DNA of 64,000 nt. Origin: Streptomyces sp. 71268 (GTDB taxonomy: Bacteria; Actinomycetota; Actinomycetes; Streptomycetales; Streptomycetaceae). This document shows, in pieces, positions 54,384 through 62,741 of the stretch (its first letter is position 1; each line of letters begins with the position of its first letter). A program made the position numbers and the translations under genes. The stretch covers positions 3,999,001-4,063,000 of the forward strand of contig NZ_CP114200.1 of assembly GCF_029392895.1 (NCBI RefSeq), read 5' to 3'. The notes beneath the pieces are model-generated. The model was not told the origin of the DNA. It searched no databases and worked only from the letters and a program-made list of their open reading frames with translations.

Positions 54384-55217
54384 ATGTCGCACACCACCGC
54401 CACCGCCGCCACCAACAACGCCGCCCGCACCGGCCGCCTGCGCGGCAACGCGGTCCGCATCACCGCCGCCACGGTCACCGCGCTCGCCGCGCTGACGCTG
54501 ACCGCCTGCGGCTCCGACGACAGTTCGGGCACCAAGACGGAGGGTAAGGCGGACTCGGCGCCGTCGCTGGAGCCGGCGGCGAAGGACGCGAGCGCCGAGA
54601 ACGGTGGCGACAGCGGCGCCGAGACGGGCGGCAAGGGCGACTCCCCGGTCGGTCAGGGAAGCGGCACGGGCGGCACGGGTGGCTCGGACAGCGCCGGTCA
54701 GGGCGGCACGGAGACCGGCGGCAAGGGCCCGGGCGTCGAGGGCGCCAAGGAGCGGCCGACCGACACCGGCTCGGACGCCGGCTCGGGCAGCGAGGACGGC
54801 GGCCCGACCGACAAGCCCTGCACGGTCGCGGACACCCAGATCACGCTGGAGCACACGGGTGGCACGATTCCCGCGATCACGTTGAAGCTCACCAACACCG
54901 GGTCCACCGCCTGCAACGCGTACCACGTTCCGCTCGTCGGCTACCCGAACGCGCAGGCGCCGCTCGCGGTGGGCGGGGACAAGCCGCAGGCCGTGCGGAC
55001 GGTGGCGCCCGGCGAGTCCACGACCGCCACCATCGGTCTCGGCAGCGAGGACGGCTCCACCCCGCACCGCGAGCAGCGGCTCACGGTCACCCTCGTGGAC
55101 GCCGACAACCACCCCCTGTCGGGCCAGGCGACCGTCTCCGCGCCGGCCGGCGCCGGCCTCCTCCTCGACGACAACTCCTCGGTCACCTACTGGGGCGCCG
55201 GCCTGGACTCCCTGTAG
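54384..55217 (+). CDS. DUF4232 lipoprotein
   Basis: The 277-aa protein has an N-terminal signal with lipobox LTLTAC (Cys42) and a 100-residue Gly/Ser/Glu-rich linker. A C-terminal DUF4232 beta-domain (about 145-275) has DTQITLEHTGGTIPAITLKL, NTGSTACNAYHVPLVGYP and a final VTYWGAGL. It is surface-anchored, of unknown function, and very common in Streptomyces. GGGGGGA precedes ATG 54384. A hairpin at 55229-55255 follows. Confidence 0.9.
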   Translation: MSHTTATAATNNAARTGRLRGNAVRITAATVTALAALTLTACGSDDSSGTKTEGKADSAPSLEPAAKDASAENGGDSGAETGGKGDSPVGQGSGTGGTGGSDSAGQGGTETGGKGPGVEGAKERPTDTGSDAGSGSEDGGPTDKPCTVADTQITLEHTGGTIPAITLKLTNTGSTACNAYHVPLVGYPNAQAPLAVGGDKPQAVRTVAPGESTTATIGLGSEDGSTPHREQRLTVTLVDADNHPLSGQATVSAPAGAGLLLDDNSSVTYWGAGLDSL

Positions 55218-55228
55218 GGCAGGCCCGA

Positions 55229-55255
55229 CGCGGGGCGCCTGACCCACGCCCCGCG
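55229..55255 (+). terminator. Short hairpin after the DUF4232 gene
   Basis: CGCGGGGC (55229-55236) pairs with GCCCCGCG (55248-55255), 12 bp past the stop. Confidence 0.5.
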
Positions 55256-55354
55256 CTCCCCGTCAGCCGACGGACCCGGCGCCACGCGCCAGACCCGAGC
55301 CGGCGGACACGGGCCCACCGGCACACCCCCGAAGCCGTCGCCCCGTCATCCGCC

Positions 55355-55389
55355 CGAAGGCCCGCCCCGACATCCGGGGCGGGCCTTCG
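55355..55389 (-). terminator. Strong hairpin terminator of the fasciclin gene
   Basis: CGAAGGCCCGCCCCG (55355-55369) and CGGGGCGGGCCTTCG (55375-55389) form a 15-bp stem with a 5-nt loop, 18 bp after the fasciclin stop. It can also stop readthrough from the DUF4232 gene. Confidence 0.8.
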
Positions 55390-55407
55390 TCACGTCGTCG
55401 CTCGACG

Positions 55408-56085
55408 TCACATCGGGGGCATGAGCACCGAGTCGACGATGTGCACGGTGGCGTTGGAGGTCCGCACGTCACCGCAGACCACGTTGGAGCTGTCGTTGAC
55501 CTTGAAGCTCTCGCCCGATCCCGCGGTGGTCAGCGTGCTCTTGGCCAGCGTCGGGTAGGAACCCTTGGCCAGCTTCTCCGGCGGCAGCGGCTGGCCCACG
55601 ACGTGGTAGGTCAGCACCTTCTTCAGCATGGCCTCGTCGTTCATCACCTTGTCCAGGTCGGCCTTCGGGATCTTGGCGAAGGCGTCGTTGGTGGGGGCGA
55701 AGACGGTGATGTTCTCGGCACTGTTCAACGTCTCGACCAGGCCGGCCTTCTGCACGGCCGAGACGAGGGTGGACAGCTCCGGGTTGTTGGACGCCGCGGT
55801 GGCGACCGGGTCCTTGGCCATGCCGTCGAAGCTGCCGGAGCCCTCCTCGGGGACCGAGGCACAGGCCGGACCGAACGGCTTGGCCATGGCGCTGTCGGCC
55901 GGGCTCGTCTCCTCCTCCGGTGCGCCGGGCTTCTCCTTCGCCGACGCGGAGCTGTCCGCACCGCTGTCCTTGTCCTTGTCGTCGCCGTCGTCCGAGCACG
56001 CGGTCAGCGTCAGCGGCAGCGCCGCCGCCGCTACGAGTGCGAGCGCGAGACGGCCGGTGCGGCGGGTGCGGGAGGTGGTGCGCAT
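55408..56085 (-). CDS. Fasciclin-domain lipoprotein (MPT70/MPT83-like)
   Basis: The 225-aa protein has a lipobox LTLTAC (Cys30) and an acidic/Ser linker. One FAS1 domain (about 85-225) carries PVATAASNNPELSTLVSAV, NITVFAPTNDAFAKIP, LKKVLTYHVVGQPLPPEKL and a final ATVHIVDSVLMPPM. In mycobacteria the homologues MPT70/MPT83 are the main products of the SigK regulon, and here sigK is divergent next door. AAGGAG precedes ATG 56085. A SigK-like promoter lies about 200 bp upstream, giving a long leader with a 14-bp inverted repeat. Confidence 0.94.
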   Translation of the reverse strand: MRTTSRTRRTGRLALALVAAAALPLTLTACSDDGDDKDKDSGADSSASAKEKPGAPEEETSPADSAMAKPFGPACASVPEEGSGSFDGMAKDPVATAASNNPELSTLVSAVQKAGLVETLNSAENITVFAPTNDAFAKIPKADLDKVMNDEAMLKKVLTYHVVGQPLPPEKLAKGSYPTLAKSTLTTAGSGESFKVNDSSNVVCGDVRTSNATVHIVDSVLMPPM

Positions 56086-56161
56086 GATGGTGCTCCTTCG
56101 GGAGGCTGCTGGGATGTCGGGCGCGGTTGTCGCGGGCGGGCGGGTGCCGGTTCGTGGGACC

Positions 56162-56200
56162 GCCGTTTCCGGGGCCCGGCCGCCGCGCCCCGGAAACGGC
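56162..56200 (-). repeat. 14-bp inverted repeat in the fasciclin leader
   Basis: GCCGTTTCCGGGGC (56162-56175) and GCCCCGGAAACGGC (56187-56200) are perfect arms with an 11-nt loop. They lie between the predicted SigK promoter and the fasciclin start, so they would fold in the mRNA leader; a protein-binding or stability role is possible. Confidence 0.7.
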
Positions 56201-56280
56201 GAGTTCGCGTCGCGCACCGGGAGGCGCCGTGGCAGACCGGTGCGCGGCGGGAGTGGTCTTCGGTGAGCCGTCACACCCGC

Positions 56281-56309
56281 TATTCGGAGCACCGCCCCGG
56301 GCGGATTGG
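56281..56309 (-). promoter_or_regulatory. SigK-type promoter of the fasciclin gene
   Basis: Minus strand CCAATCC (56309-56303), 16-bp spacer, CGAATA (56286-56281). The same elements with the same spacer occur before sigK and dipZ. It resembles the CCATCC/CGAAT-type SigK promoter I recall from mycobacteria. Confidence 0.72.
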
Positions 56310-56447
56310 CCGTTCTTCCGAAAGAGTCGGGTCGCGCCGTCCACCGGACCGCGTCGTACGCCCCAGACCGCGTCGCACGCCCCCGGGCCGGGTCGTACGC
56401 CCCCGGGCAGCCGCGTGCTCCCCCCGTCCGTCGCGGCGCGGCCGGGA

Positions 56448-56476
56448 CCAATCCGCGGTGCCGACGGCTACGAACA
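56448..56476 (+). promoter_or_regulatory. SigK-type promoter of the sigK-rskA operon
   Basis: CCAATCC (56448-56454), 16-bp spacer, CGAACA (56471-56476), ending 46 bp before the sigK start. Autoregulation is the inference. Confidence 0.72.
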
Positions 56477-56522
56477 GGGAGCGGACCCGCGACAGCGGGC
56501 GGCCGACCACGGAAAGGGCGAC

Positions 56523-57110
56523 ATGGTGCGAGAACCCGTACGCATCGGCGGCACCGCCGGGCACGGGCCTGGCCTCACGGAGTTGTTGGAACGGGTCGCC
56601 CGGGGCGACCAGGAAGCCTTCGCCCACGTCTACGACGCCGTCGCGGGGCCTGTCCTGGGCCTGGTGCGCCGGGTGCTGTGTGACCCCGCGCAGTCGGAGG
56701 AGGTCACCCAGGAGGTGCTGGTCGAGGTCTGGCGGACCGCGGCCCGCTTCCAGGCTGACCGGGGCTCCGCGATGACCTGGGTGATGACGCTCGCCCACCG
56801 CCGTGCCGTCGACCGGGTCCGCTCGGCCCAGGCCCGGGCGGACCGCGAGGAACGGGTGGCCCGGCTCGACCACACCCCCGCCTTCGACGACGTGACCGAA
56901 CAGGTCGAGAGCCGGCTGGAGCGGGAACAGGTGCGCCGTTGCCTCGGTGGCCTCACCGAGCGGCAGCGGCAGGCGGTGACCCTCGCCTACTACCGGGGGC
57001 TGACCTACCGTGAGGTCGCGGAGCTGCTGAAGCTGCCGCTGGGCACCATCAAGACGAGGATGCGGGACGGGTTGATCCGTCTCCGCGACTGCCTGGGGGG
57101 CACCGCATGA
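56523..57110 (+). CDS. sigK: ECF sigma factor, SigK family
   Basis: The 195-aa sigma-70 family factor has region 2 (about 15-90, SEEVTQEVLVEVWRTAARFQ, SAMTWVMTLAHRRAVDRVRS) and region 4 (about 130-190, LTERQRQAVTLAYYRGLTYR, EVAELLKLPLGTIKTRMRDG). Its gene overlaps rskA by 4 bp (57107-57110), the standard sigma/anti-sigma coupling. The fasciclin and dipZ genes next to it match the mycobacterial SigK regulon. ATG 56523 has GGAAAGGG upstream. RskA should hold it at the membrane until proteolysis. Confidence 0.94.
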   Translation: MVREPVRIGGTAGHGPGLTELLERVARGDQEAFAHVYDAVAGPVLGLVRRVLCDPAQSEEVTQEVLVEVWRTAARFQADRGSAMTWVMTLAHRRAVDRVRSAQARADREERVARLDHTPAFDDVTEQVESRLEREQVRRCLGGLTERQRQAVTLAYYRGLTYREVAELLKLPLGTIKTRMRDGLIRLRDCLGGTA

Positions 57111-57862
57111 ACGCCGCGGACCTGCACACGCTGACCGGCGCCTACGCCCTGCACGCCCTGTCCGAGCCGGAGCGCGCGCGCTTCGAGCGCCACCTGGCGG
57201 ACTGCCCGGCCTGTGCCCGGGAGGTCCGCGAGTTCGCCGGGACGGCCGCCCGGCTCGGCCTGGCCGCCTCGCTCGTCCCCCCTCCCGCGATGCGCGAACG
57301 TGTCCTGCGTGGCATCACCGCCGTGCGCCAGGTGCCACCCGAGGAGCCCCGGCGGGTGTCGGGCGACGGACGCGGCGCGAAGTGGTTCGCCCGGCGCGCG
57401 ACACACCTGGCGCTGGCGGCCTGCGTGACCGTGGCGGCCGGCCTGGGCGGTGTCGCGGTCTGGCAGCACCACGAGGCCGAGCAGGCCCGGGGTGGCGCCG
57501 AAGAGGTCCAGCGGCAGGCGCGGGCGCTGGCCCGGGTGCTCGCGGCGCCGGACGCCACCATGACCAGCGGCCGGATCGAGGACGGCGGCGTCGCCACCGT
57601 CGTCGCCTCCCGCTCCCAGGACCGGGCCGCCGTGATCGTCGACGCCCGGCGGTTGCCGGCGGACAGGGTCTACCAGATGTGGTTCGACGACGGCGGGGTC
57701 ATGCGCCCGGCCGGGTTGCTGGGCCGTGGCGGCACCGGCACCAGTGCCGTCATGAGCGGCGCCGTGGACGGCGCGCGCGGCATGGGCATCACCGTGGAAC
57801 CCGCGGGCGGTTCGCCACGCCCGACGACCGAGCCGGTGGCGGCGTTGGAACTGCCCGCCTAG
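57107..57862 (+). CDS. rskA: Anti-sigma-K factor, RskA family
   Basis: The 251-aa protein has an N-terminal zinc anti-sigma motif His29-x3-Cys33-x2-Cys36 (ERHLADCPACAREV) and one TM helix at about 98-118 (THLALAACVTVAAGLGGVAV). An extracytoplasmic RskA C-terminal domain (about 125-250) has VYQMWFDDGGVMRPAGLLG and GMGITVEPAGGSPRPT. It binds SigK in the cytoplasm and senses redox or other signals outside. It starts inside the last codons of sigK. Confidence 0.95.
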   Translation: MNAADLHTLTGAYALHALSEPERARFERHLADCPACAREVREFAGTAARLGLAASLVPPPAMRERVLRGITAVRQVPPEEPRRVSGDGRGAKWFARRATHLALAACVTVAAGLGGVAVWQHHEAEQARGGAEEVQRQARALARVLAAPDATMTSGRIEDGGVATVVASRSQDRAAVIVDARRLPADRVYQMWFDDGGVMRPAGLLGRGGTGTSAVMSGAVDGARGMGITVEPAGGSPRPTTEPVAALELPA

Positions 57863-57933
57863 GGCGCGGCGCGCACGCGCGCGGCGCGGAGGTCGGCCCG
57901 GTCGGGGCCGGCGTCCGCGCCGTCGTGTTGGTG

Positions 57934-57987
57934 GGGTCGGTCGGGTCAGTGGGGGGCGGTCGAGCGGGCTCGCCGCCCGACCGACCC
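57934..57987. terminator. Bidirectional hairpin between rskA and dipZ
   Basis: GGGTCGGTCGGG (57934-57945) pairs with CCCGACCGACCC (57976-57987). The 30-nt apical part has further GGGCGG/CCGCCC pairing. It lies in the convergent gap of 139 bp. Confidence 0.65.
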
Positions 57988-58001
57988 GACCGTCGGCCGG
58001 A

Positions 58002-59864
58002 TCAGCCGAAGGTGAAGGCGTACGCCTCGATCCCCGGAGCGGGGCGCACCTCAAGGCGGGCCCGGTGCGCGTCGTCCTCGTCGACGAGCGTGTGGAGGGT
58101 GGGGGTGCCGTCGACCTGGATCGTCCGGGTGGGCTTGCCGTCCACCAGGACCTCCACCGGTCCCTGACCGGCGAGGACCAGATGGACCTTCCTGGCCCGG
58201 TAATCCAGGGCGATTCGAGCCTCCCGGCCCGCGGTGAAGTGCTCGTATCCGGCCGTCCAGGTGCCACCCAGGGCGACCGCGTCGCGGGGCAGGTCGGCGG
58301 GGAGGCGGTACCGCCTGGCCTTGTCCGCCGTCAGCGGATCACCGACGTAACGGTCGATGCGGTGGGTGCTCAGGTACGTCTCGGGGGTGCGGTCCTCGGT
58401 GAGTTCGTCGGCGCGGCCCGTCGTCGCGGCGGGCAGCCGCACACCGGGGTCGGCCTGCCGGAGGAGGTCGCGGATCAGGCCCTCGGTCTGCTCGTACCTG
58501 CCCTCGCCGAAGCGGAAGTAGCGAACGGTCCCGGCGGAGTCGATGAGGTACTTCGCGGGCCAGTACCGGTTGCGGTAGTTGTCCCAGGTGGCGAGCTTGT
58601 TGTCGAGGGCCACCGGATAGTCGATGCCCATCTTGCGCGTCTGGTCGGCGACGTTCGACGCGTTCTTCTCGAACGCGAACTCGGGTGAGTGCACCCCGAT
58701 CACGCGCAGCCCCGCGTCGCGGTAGGCGCGGTCCCAGGCCTTGATGTGCGGCAGGCTGCGTTGGCAGTTCACGCACGAGTAGGTCCAGAAGTCGATGAGG
58801 ACGACCTTGCCGCGCAGCGCCTCCAGCCTCACCGGACGCCCCTGTGGGGTGTTGAGCCACCGGGTGATGCCCTTGAGGCTCGGAGCCCTGCCGCAGGAGC
58901 GCAGCTCGTCGACGCCGTCCTCGCACCGGGAGAGTTCCTTGTTCTCCTTGCCGTAGAGGCCGGAGAGCTTCTGCCGGGCGGCGTCGCTGTCCTCGATGCC
59001 GCGCCGCGCGGAGGCCGTGTAGTCGGGCAGGGTGCGCTGGATGGCCGCGGTGACGTCGAAGGCCAGCGCGGCGGCCAGCACGATCATCACGGTGCCCGCG
59101 GCGATCCGCAGGCCACGGGCGCGGGTGCGGAAGGCGGCGACACGTTCGGCGACCCGGCGCCCGGCGAGCGCGAAGGCCAGCAGCGGAACGGCCGTGCCGA
59201 CGGCGAAGGAGACGGTCAGCGCGACGATGTCGACACTGATCCGACCGCGCGCCCCGGCGACGGTGATGGCCGCGAGGACCGGGCCCGCGCAGGGCACGTA
59301 CAGCAGCCCGAGTCCCACGCCGAGCACGAACGCGCCGCTCTCCCTGCCCACCTGGCGCTGCGGGATGCGCGCGAACGGCCGCTCCAGCAGGCTCTCGACG
59401 CGGGGGAAGACCAGCCCGACGCCGATGAGGACCAGCAGCGTCAGACCGACGTAGCGCAGGATGTCGTCGGGCAGCCCCAGCGCGGAGATCAGCGTCACGC
59501 CGAGCAGGGCGAAGAAGCTGAAGCTGACCACGAGGCCCGCCACGACGGCGTACGGCCGCCGGTTCCGCGTCCGCCGGGCCCGTGGCGCGTCGGCATCGGC
59601 TTCCGCGCCGGGGTGCGGGTCGGCTTCCGTGCCGGCTGTCGGGCCGGCCTCGACGGTGGCGACCGGGCCGGCCGCGCGCCCGCTCGCGCCGGCCGCCCGG
59701 CCGCGAGCCTCGGGGCGCCGGGCGCCGCCGCCCGACGAAGCCCGCCGGCCGCCCGGTCCACTCGGCCCACCGGCCAGGAAGACGACGGGCAGGACCGGCA
59801 GGACGCACGGCGAGACCGCCGTGATGAGACCGCCCAGCAGTCCGATCAGGATCAAGGTGAGCAC
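58002..59864 (-). CDS. dipZ: DipZ: CcdA-type membrane domain fused to thioredoxin-like domain
   Basis: The 620-aa protein has a CcdA/DsbD-type electron-transfer membrane domain with redox Cys in AVSPCVLPVLPVVFL and YVPCAGPVLAAI. It is interrupted by an Ala/Gly/Arg-rich loop at about 35-110. A TlpA-like thioredoxin domain has active site C364-V-N-C367 in YSCVNCQRSLPHI, and a beta-rich C-terminal domain (about 475-620) completes it. It passes reducing power from the cytoplasm to exported proteins. In M. tuberculosis dipZ lies between mpt83 and mpt70. GTG 59864 has AAGGG upstream; a SigK-type promoter lies 50-79 bp upstream. Confidence 0.94.
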   Translation of the reverse strand: MLTLILIGLLGGLITAVSPCVLPVLPVVFLAGGPSGPGGRRASSGGGARRPEARGRAAGASGRAAGPVATVEAGPTAGTEADPHPGAEADADAPRARRTRNRRPYAVVAGLVVSFSFFALLGVTLISALGLPDDILRYVGLTLLVLIGVGLVFPRVESLLERPFARIPQRQVGRESGAFVLGVGLGLLYVPCAGPVLAAITVAGARGRISVDIVALTVSFAVGTAVPLLAFALAGRRVAERVAAFRTRARGLRIAAGTVMIVLAAALAFDVTAAIQRTLPDYTASARRGIEDSDAARQKLSGLYGKENKELSRCEDGVDELRSCGRAPSLKGITRWLNTPQGRPVRLEALRGKVVLIDFWTYSCVNCQRSLPHIKAWDRAYRDAGLRVIGVHSPEFAFEKNASNVADQTRKMGIDYPVALDNKLATWDNYRNRYWPAKYLIDSAGTVRYFRFGEGRYEQTEGLIRDLLRQADPGVRLPAATTGRADELTEDRTPETYLSTHRIDRYVGDPLTADKARRYRLPADLPRDAVALGGTWTAGYEHFTAGREARIALDYRARKVHLVLAGQGPVEVLVDGKPTRTIQVDGTPTLHTLVDEDDAHRARLEVRPAPGIEAYAFTFG

Positions 59865-59913
59865 GGGGTCCGCCCTTCGGTCAGGAGACCGGTGGGCCCG
59901 GGCTCCTCACCTG

Positions 59914-59943
59914 TACTTCGCGGCTGGCGGGCCCGCGGATTGG
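59914..59943 (-). promoter_or_regulatory. SigK-type promoter of dipZ
   Basis: Minus strand CCAATCC (59943-59937), 16-bp spacer, CGAAGTA (59920-59914), identical in spacing to the elements before the fasciclin gene and sigK. Confidence 0.7.
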
Positions 59944-59993
59944 CACGGCCGCCCGGCGCTGGCCTCCCGCGCCACGCGCTCCACCAGACGCGC

Positions 59994-60034
59994 GGAAGCC
60001 CGGGCGCGACCTCTCGGCGCGCGCCCGGGCTTCC
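59994..60034 (-). terminator. Hairpin terminator of the NHL-thioredoxin gene
   Basis: GGAAGCCCGGGCGCG (59994-60008) and CGCGCCCGGGCTTCC (60020-60034) form a 15-bp stem. It insulates the dipZ promoter from upstream transcription. Confidence 0.78.
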
Positions 60035-60070
60035 CCGTCTGCCGTTCCGCTCCCCCGGCGAGGGGCCGCG

Positions 60071-61975
60071 CTACTCCGCCTCCGTGCCCGACTCCGCGTC
60101 CAGGCCCGCCAGGACCAGCGGCAGCCGGTTCGCGCCGGTCGGCGTGACGCGGATCGGGACGCCCCAGTCCTGCTGGTGGACGTGGCAGGCCGGGTAGGCG
60201 ATGTCGGGCGCGTCGTCGCAGGAGGCGGCCATCGCCGAGACGTGCAGGACGCCCTCGCTGACGCCGTCGGCCAGCCGCAGCTCGCGGCTGAGGTCCGGGC
60301 CCGCGCCCGCCCCGTCGGCCAGCAGCTCCGGCGGGGTCGAGCTGACCAGCAGCCGGGTGGACGGGCCGTACCGGGTGTCCAGCTTCTGGCCGCTGGGGGC
60401 CTGGAAGACCACGTCGAGCCGGAGCGCGCCCGGGGCGACCTCGGTGGCCGCGCGCTGGGTGCGGTGCGCGACGGACTCGACGCGCACCGCCTCCTCGGGC
60501 AGCTTGAGCCGGGTCAGTTGGTGCCGGGCGGACTCGACCACCACGATGTCGTCGCCGACGAGCACCGCGCCCGAGGGCTCGCGCAGGTCGGTCGCCAGCG
60601 TGCTGACCTCGCCGGTGGCCGGGTCGTAGCGGCGCAGCGCCTGGTTGTACGTGTCGCTGACGGCGACGCTGCCGTCGCGCAGCGCGGTGACGCCCAGCGG
60701 GTGCTGGAACAGCGCCTGCTCGGCCGGGCCGTCGCGGTGGCCGAAGTCGAACAGGCCGGTGCCGACGGCGGTACGCACCACGAAGGCGTCCGCCGCGTCG
60801 GCCGTCTTCGACGCGTCCCCCGCCTCCGCCCCGTCCGCCTCCCGCGGGTCGCGCTCGACGTAGCGCAGGGCCGAGGTCTCCGAGTCGGCGATCCACAGCC
60901 GGTCGGCGGTGGCGGCCAGGCCGGACGGCTGGGCGAACCACGCCTGCTCGGCCGGCCCGTCCACCAGGCCCTCGTTGGTGGTGCCGGCGGCGGCTCGCAC
61001 CGTGCCGGCGACCGGGTCGTACGTCCACAGCTGGTGGACGCCGGCCATGGCGATCCACAGCCGGTCGGCGAAGTAGGCCAGGTCCCACGGCGAGGACAGG
61101 TCCACCTCGCGGGCCGGGCCCGAGGTCGGCGCGCCCTGCCACCACTGGCGGCCGGTGCCGGCGATGGTCTCCACAGTGCCGGTGGCCGGGTCGAAGCTGC
61201 GCAGGGCGTGGTTGACGGTGTCGGCGACGACCACCCGCTGGCCGCCGTCGGGGCCGGCCGGCAGCAGCGCGAGGCCCTGCGGCTCGTTGAACCTGGCGGT
61301 CCGGGCGTCCCCGTCGGCCAGGCCGCGCTCGCCACTGCCGATCCGCCGCACCACGGTCTCGCCGTCGGGCGCCAGCTCCACCAGGGCGTGCCGGGTGGAG
61401 TCGGAGACGAGCAGGTTGCCGCCGGGGAGCTGGATGACCTTGCCGGGGAAGCGCAGGTCACCGGGGACGGGCTCGGGCTCGACGTACGGGCCGGCGCCGC
61501 GCCGCAGCGTGCCCTTCGCCTCGTGGGTGGCCTCCAGCTCCTCCACGAGCCGCTCGATCGCGTGCGCGTGGCCCTCGCCGGCGTGCTGCGCCACCACGTA
61601 CCCCTCGGGGTCGATGACGACGAGGGTGGGCCAGGCGCGGACCGCGTACTGCTTCCAGGTGGCGAGGTCGGGGTCGTCCAGGACGGGGTGGCGCACCTCG
61701 TACCGCTCGGTGGCGTCGACGACGGCCTGGTGCTCGGCCTCGTGCACGAACTTCGGCGAGTGCACGCCGACGATCACCACGGTGTCCCGGTGCTTCTCCT
61801 CAAGCTCGCGCAGCTCGTCGAGCACGTGCAGGCAGTTGACGCAACAGAAGGTCCAGAAGTCCAGGATGACGATGCGTCCTCGCAGGTCAGCGAGGGAAAG
61901 GTCGCTGCCGCCGGTGTTCAGCCAGCCGCCCGCACCACTCAGTTCGGGGGCCCTTACGCGCGCACGTGAAGCCAT
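60071..61975 (-). CDS. Thioredoxin-like / NHL-repeat beta-propeller protein
   Basis: The 634-aa protein has an N-terminal redoxin domain (about 10-155) with C45-V-N-C48 in FWTFCCVNCLHVL and the cis-Pro region AWPTLVVIDPEGYV. An NHL/SMP-30 beta-propeller (about 185-500) has repeats such as LLVSDSTRHALVELAPDG and VVVADTVNHALRSFDPATG. A C-terminal beta-domain carries Cys-containing ASCDDAPDIAYPACHVHQ. No signal peptide is seen. ATG 61975 is preferred over ATG 62008. It belongs to a conserved actinobacterial family of unknown substrate. The same CVNC motif as in nearby DipZ is notable. Confidence 0.9.
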   Translation of the reverse strand: MASRARVRAPELSGAGGWLNTGGSDLSLADLRGRIVILDFWTFCCVNCLHVLDELRELEEKHRDTVVIVGVHSPKFVHEAEHQAVVDATERYEVRHPVLDDPDLATWKQYAVRAWPTLVVIDPEGYVVAQHAGEGHAHAIERLVEELEATHEAKGTLRRGAGPYVEPEPVPGDLRFPGKVIQLPGGNLLVSDSTRHALVELAPDGETVVRRIGSGERGLADGDARTARFNEPQGLALLPAGPDGGQRVVVADTVNHALRSFDPATGTVETIAGTGRQWWQGAPTSGPAREVDLSSPWDLAYFADRLWIAMAGVHQLWTYDPVAGTVRAAAGTTNEGLVDGPAEQAWFAQPSGLAATADRLWIADSETSALRYVERDPREADGAEAGDASKTADAADAFVVRTAVGTGLFDFGHRDGPAEQALFQHPLGVTALRDGSVAVSDTYNQALRRYDPATGEVSTLATDLREPSGAVLVGDDIVVVESARHQLTRLKLPEEAVRVESVAHRTQRAATEVAPGALRLDVVFQAPSGQKLDTRYGPSTRLLVSSTPPELLADGAGAGPDLSRELRLADGVSEGVLHVSAMAASCDDAPDIAYPACHVHQQDWGVPIRVTPTGANRLPLVLAGLDAESGTEAE

Positions 61976-62074
61976 GTCCCCATCCAACAGCAACGGCCCC
62001 GCGCGCATTCCCCGCCCCCACCGGCCCCACGGGCCGCCACCGAGCGCCGGGGGTCCGGGTCCGGCCCCGGGCCG

Positions 62075-62575
62075 TCAGGCGCGCAGCAGCCGGCCGCGCG
62101 CGTCGGTCTTGTCGTCGCTGGCGAGCAGCACGATGCCGTCGACCAGGCCCCACACCAGCAGCCCGCCGCAGGTGACGAGCTGGGCGACGGCCATGCCGAT
62201 GTGCCCGGTGTAGAACCGGCCGGCGCCCACCCAGCCGAAGAGGATCTGCAGCACGCCGGCGACCACCCGCGACTTGTCGGAGTACGGCCGGCCGTACGGG
62301 TCGTACCCGTGGGGCGCGTCGGGGACCGGGACGTGCCCGCCGAGCTGTGGCGGGTAGCCGGCGTGCACCGGCTGGGCGACGTTCAGCGGCGGGTAGCCGT
62401 AGCTGGGCTGGCCCTGGGCGCTGTGCGGGTAGCCGTAGCCGGGCTGCCCCTGGGGCGTCGCGTACGGGTTGGGCCCGCTGGGGGCGGCGTACGGGTTCGG
62501 CCCGCCCTGCCCGCCGTACGGGTTCGGGCCGCCCTGTCCGCCCTGGGGCGTGCCGTACGGGTTCGCGTGCGTCAT
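62075..62575 (-). CDS. TM2-domain membrane protein with Gly/Tyr/Pro-rich N-terminus
   Basis: The 166-aa protein has an N-terminal NPYG/GYGYP-rich region (about 1-95, several NPYA/NPYG repeats). A TM2 domain (about 100-160) shows two TM helices joined by a GRFYTGHIGMA turn (GVLQILFGWVGAGRFYTG, TCGGLLVWGLVDGIVLL). Topology and function of TM2 proteins are largely unknown. GGGGGG precedes ATG 62575. It lies 99 bp upstream of the NHL gene on the same strand. Confidence 0.9.
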   Translation of the reverse strand: MTHANPYGTPQGGQGGPNPYGGQGGPNPYAAPSGPNPYATPQGQPGYGYPHSAQGQPSYGYPPLNVAQPVHAGYPPQLGGHVPVPDAPHGYDPYGRPYSDKSRVVAGVLQILFGWVGAGRFYTGHIGMAVAQLVTCGGLLVWGLVDGIVLLASDDKTDARGRLLRA

Positions 62576-62741
62576 GGCTGTACCCCCCGAGGTCGGTCGC
62601 GGTGGTGGCGCACGGCCCGCGCCGGGCGCCGCTCGGTGCCTGCTGGTCTCCCATCCTGTCAGCCCGGGCCGGCTTCCGCCGCCGCCCCTCGGCCACGGGG
62701 TCGGGGGGCGGGGCCGTCGCCCGGTGTGTCGGGCGCGGGGG

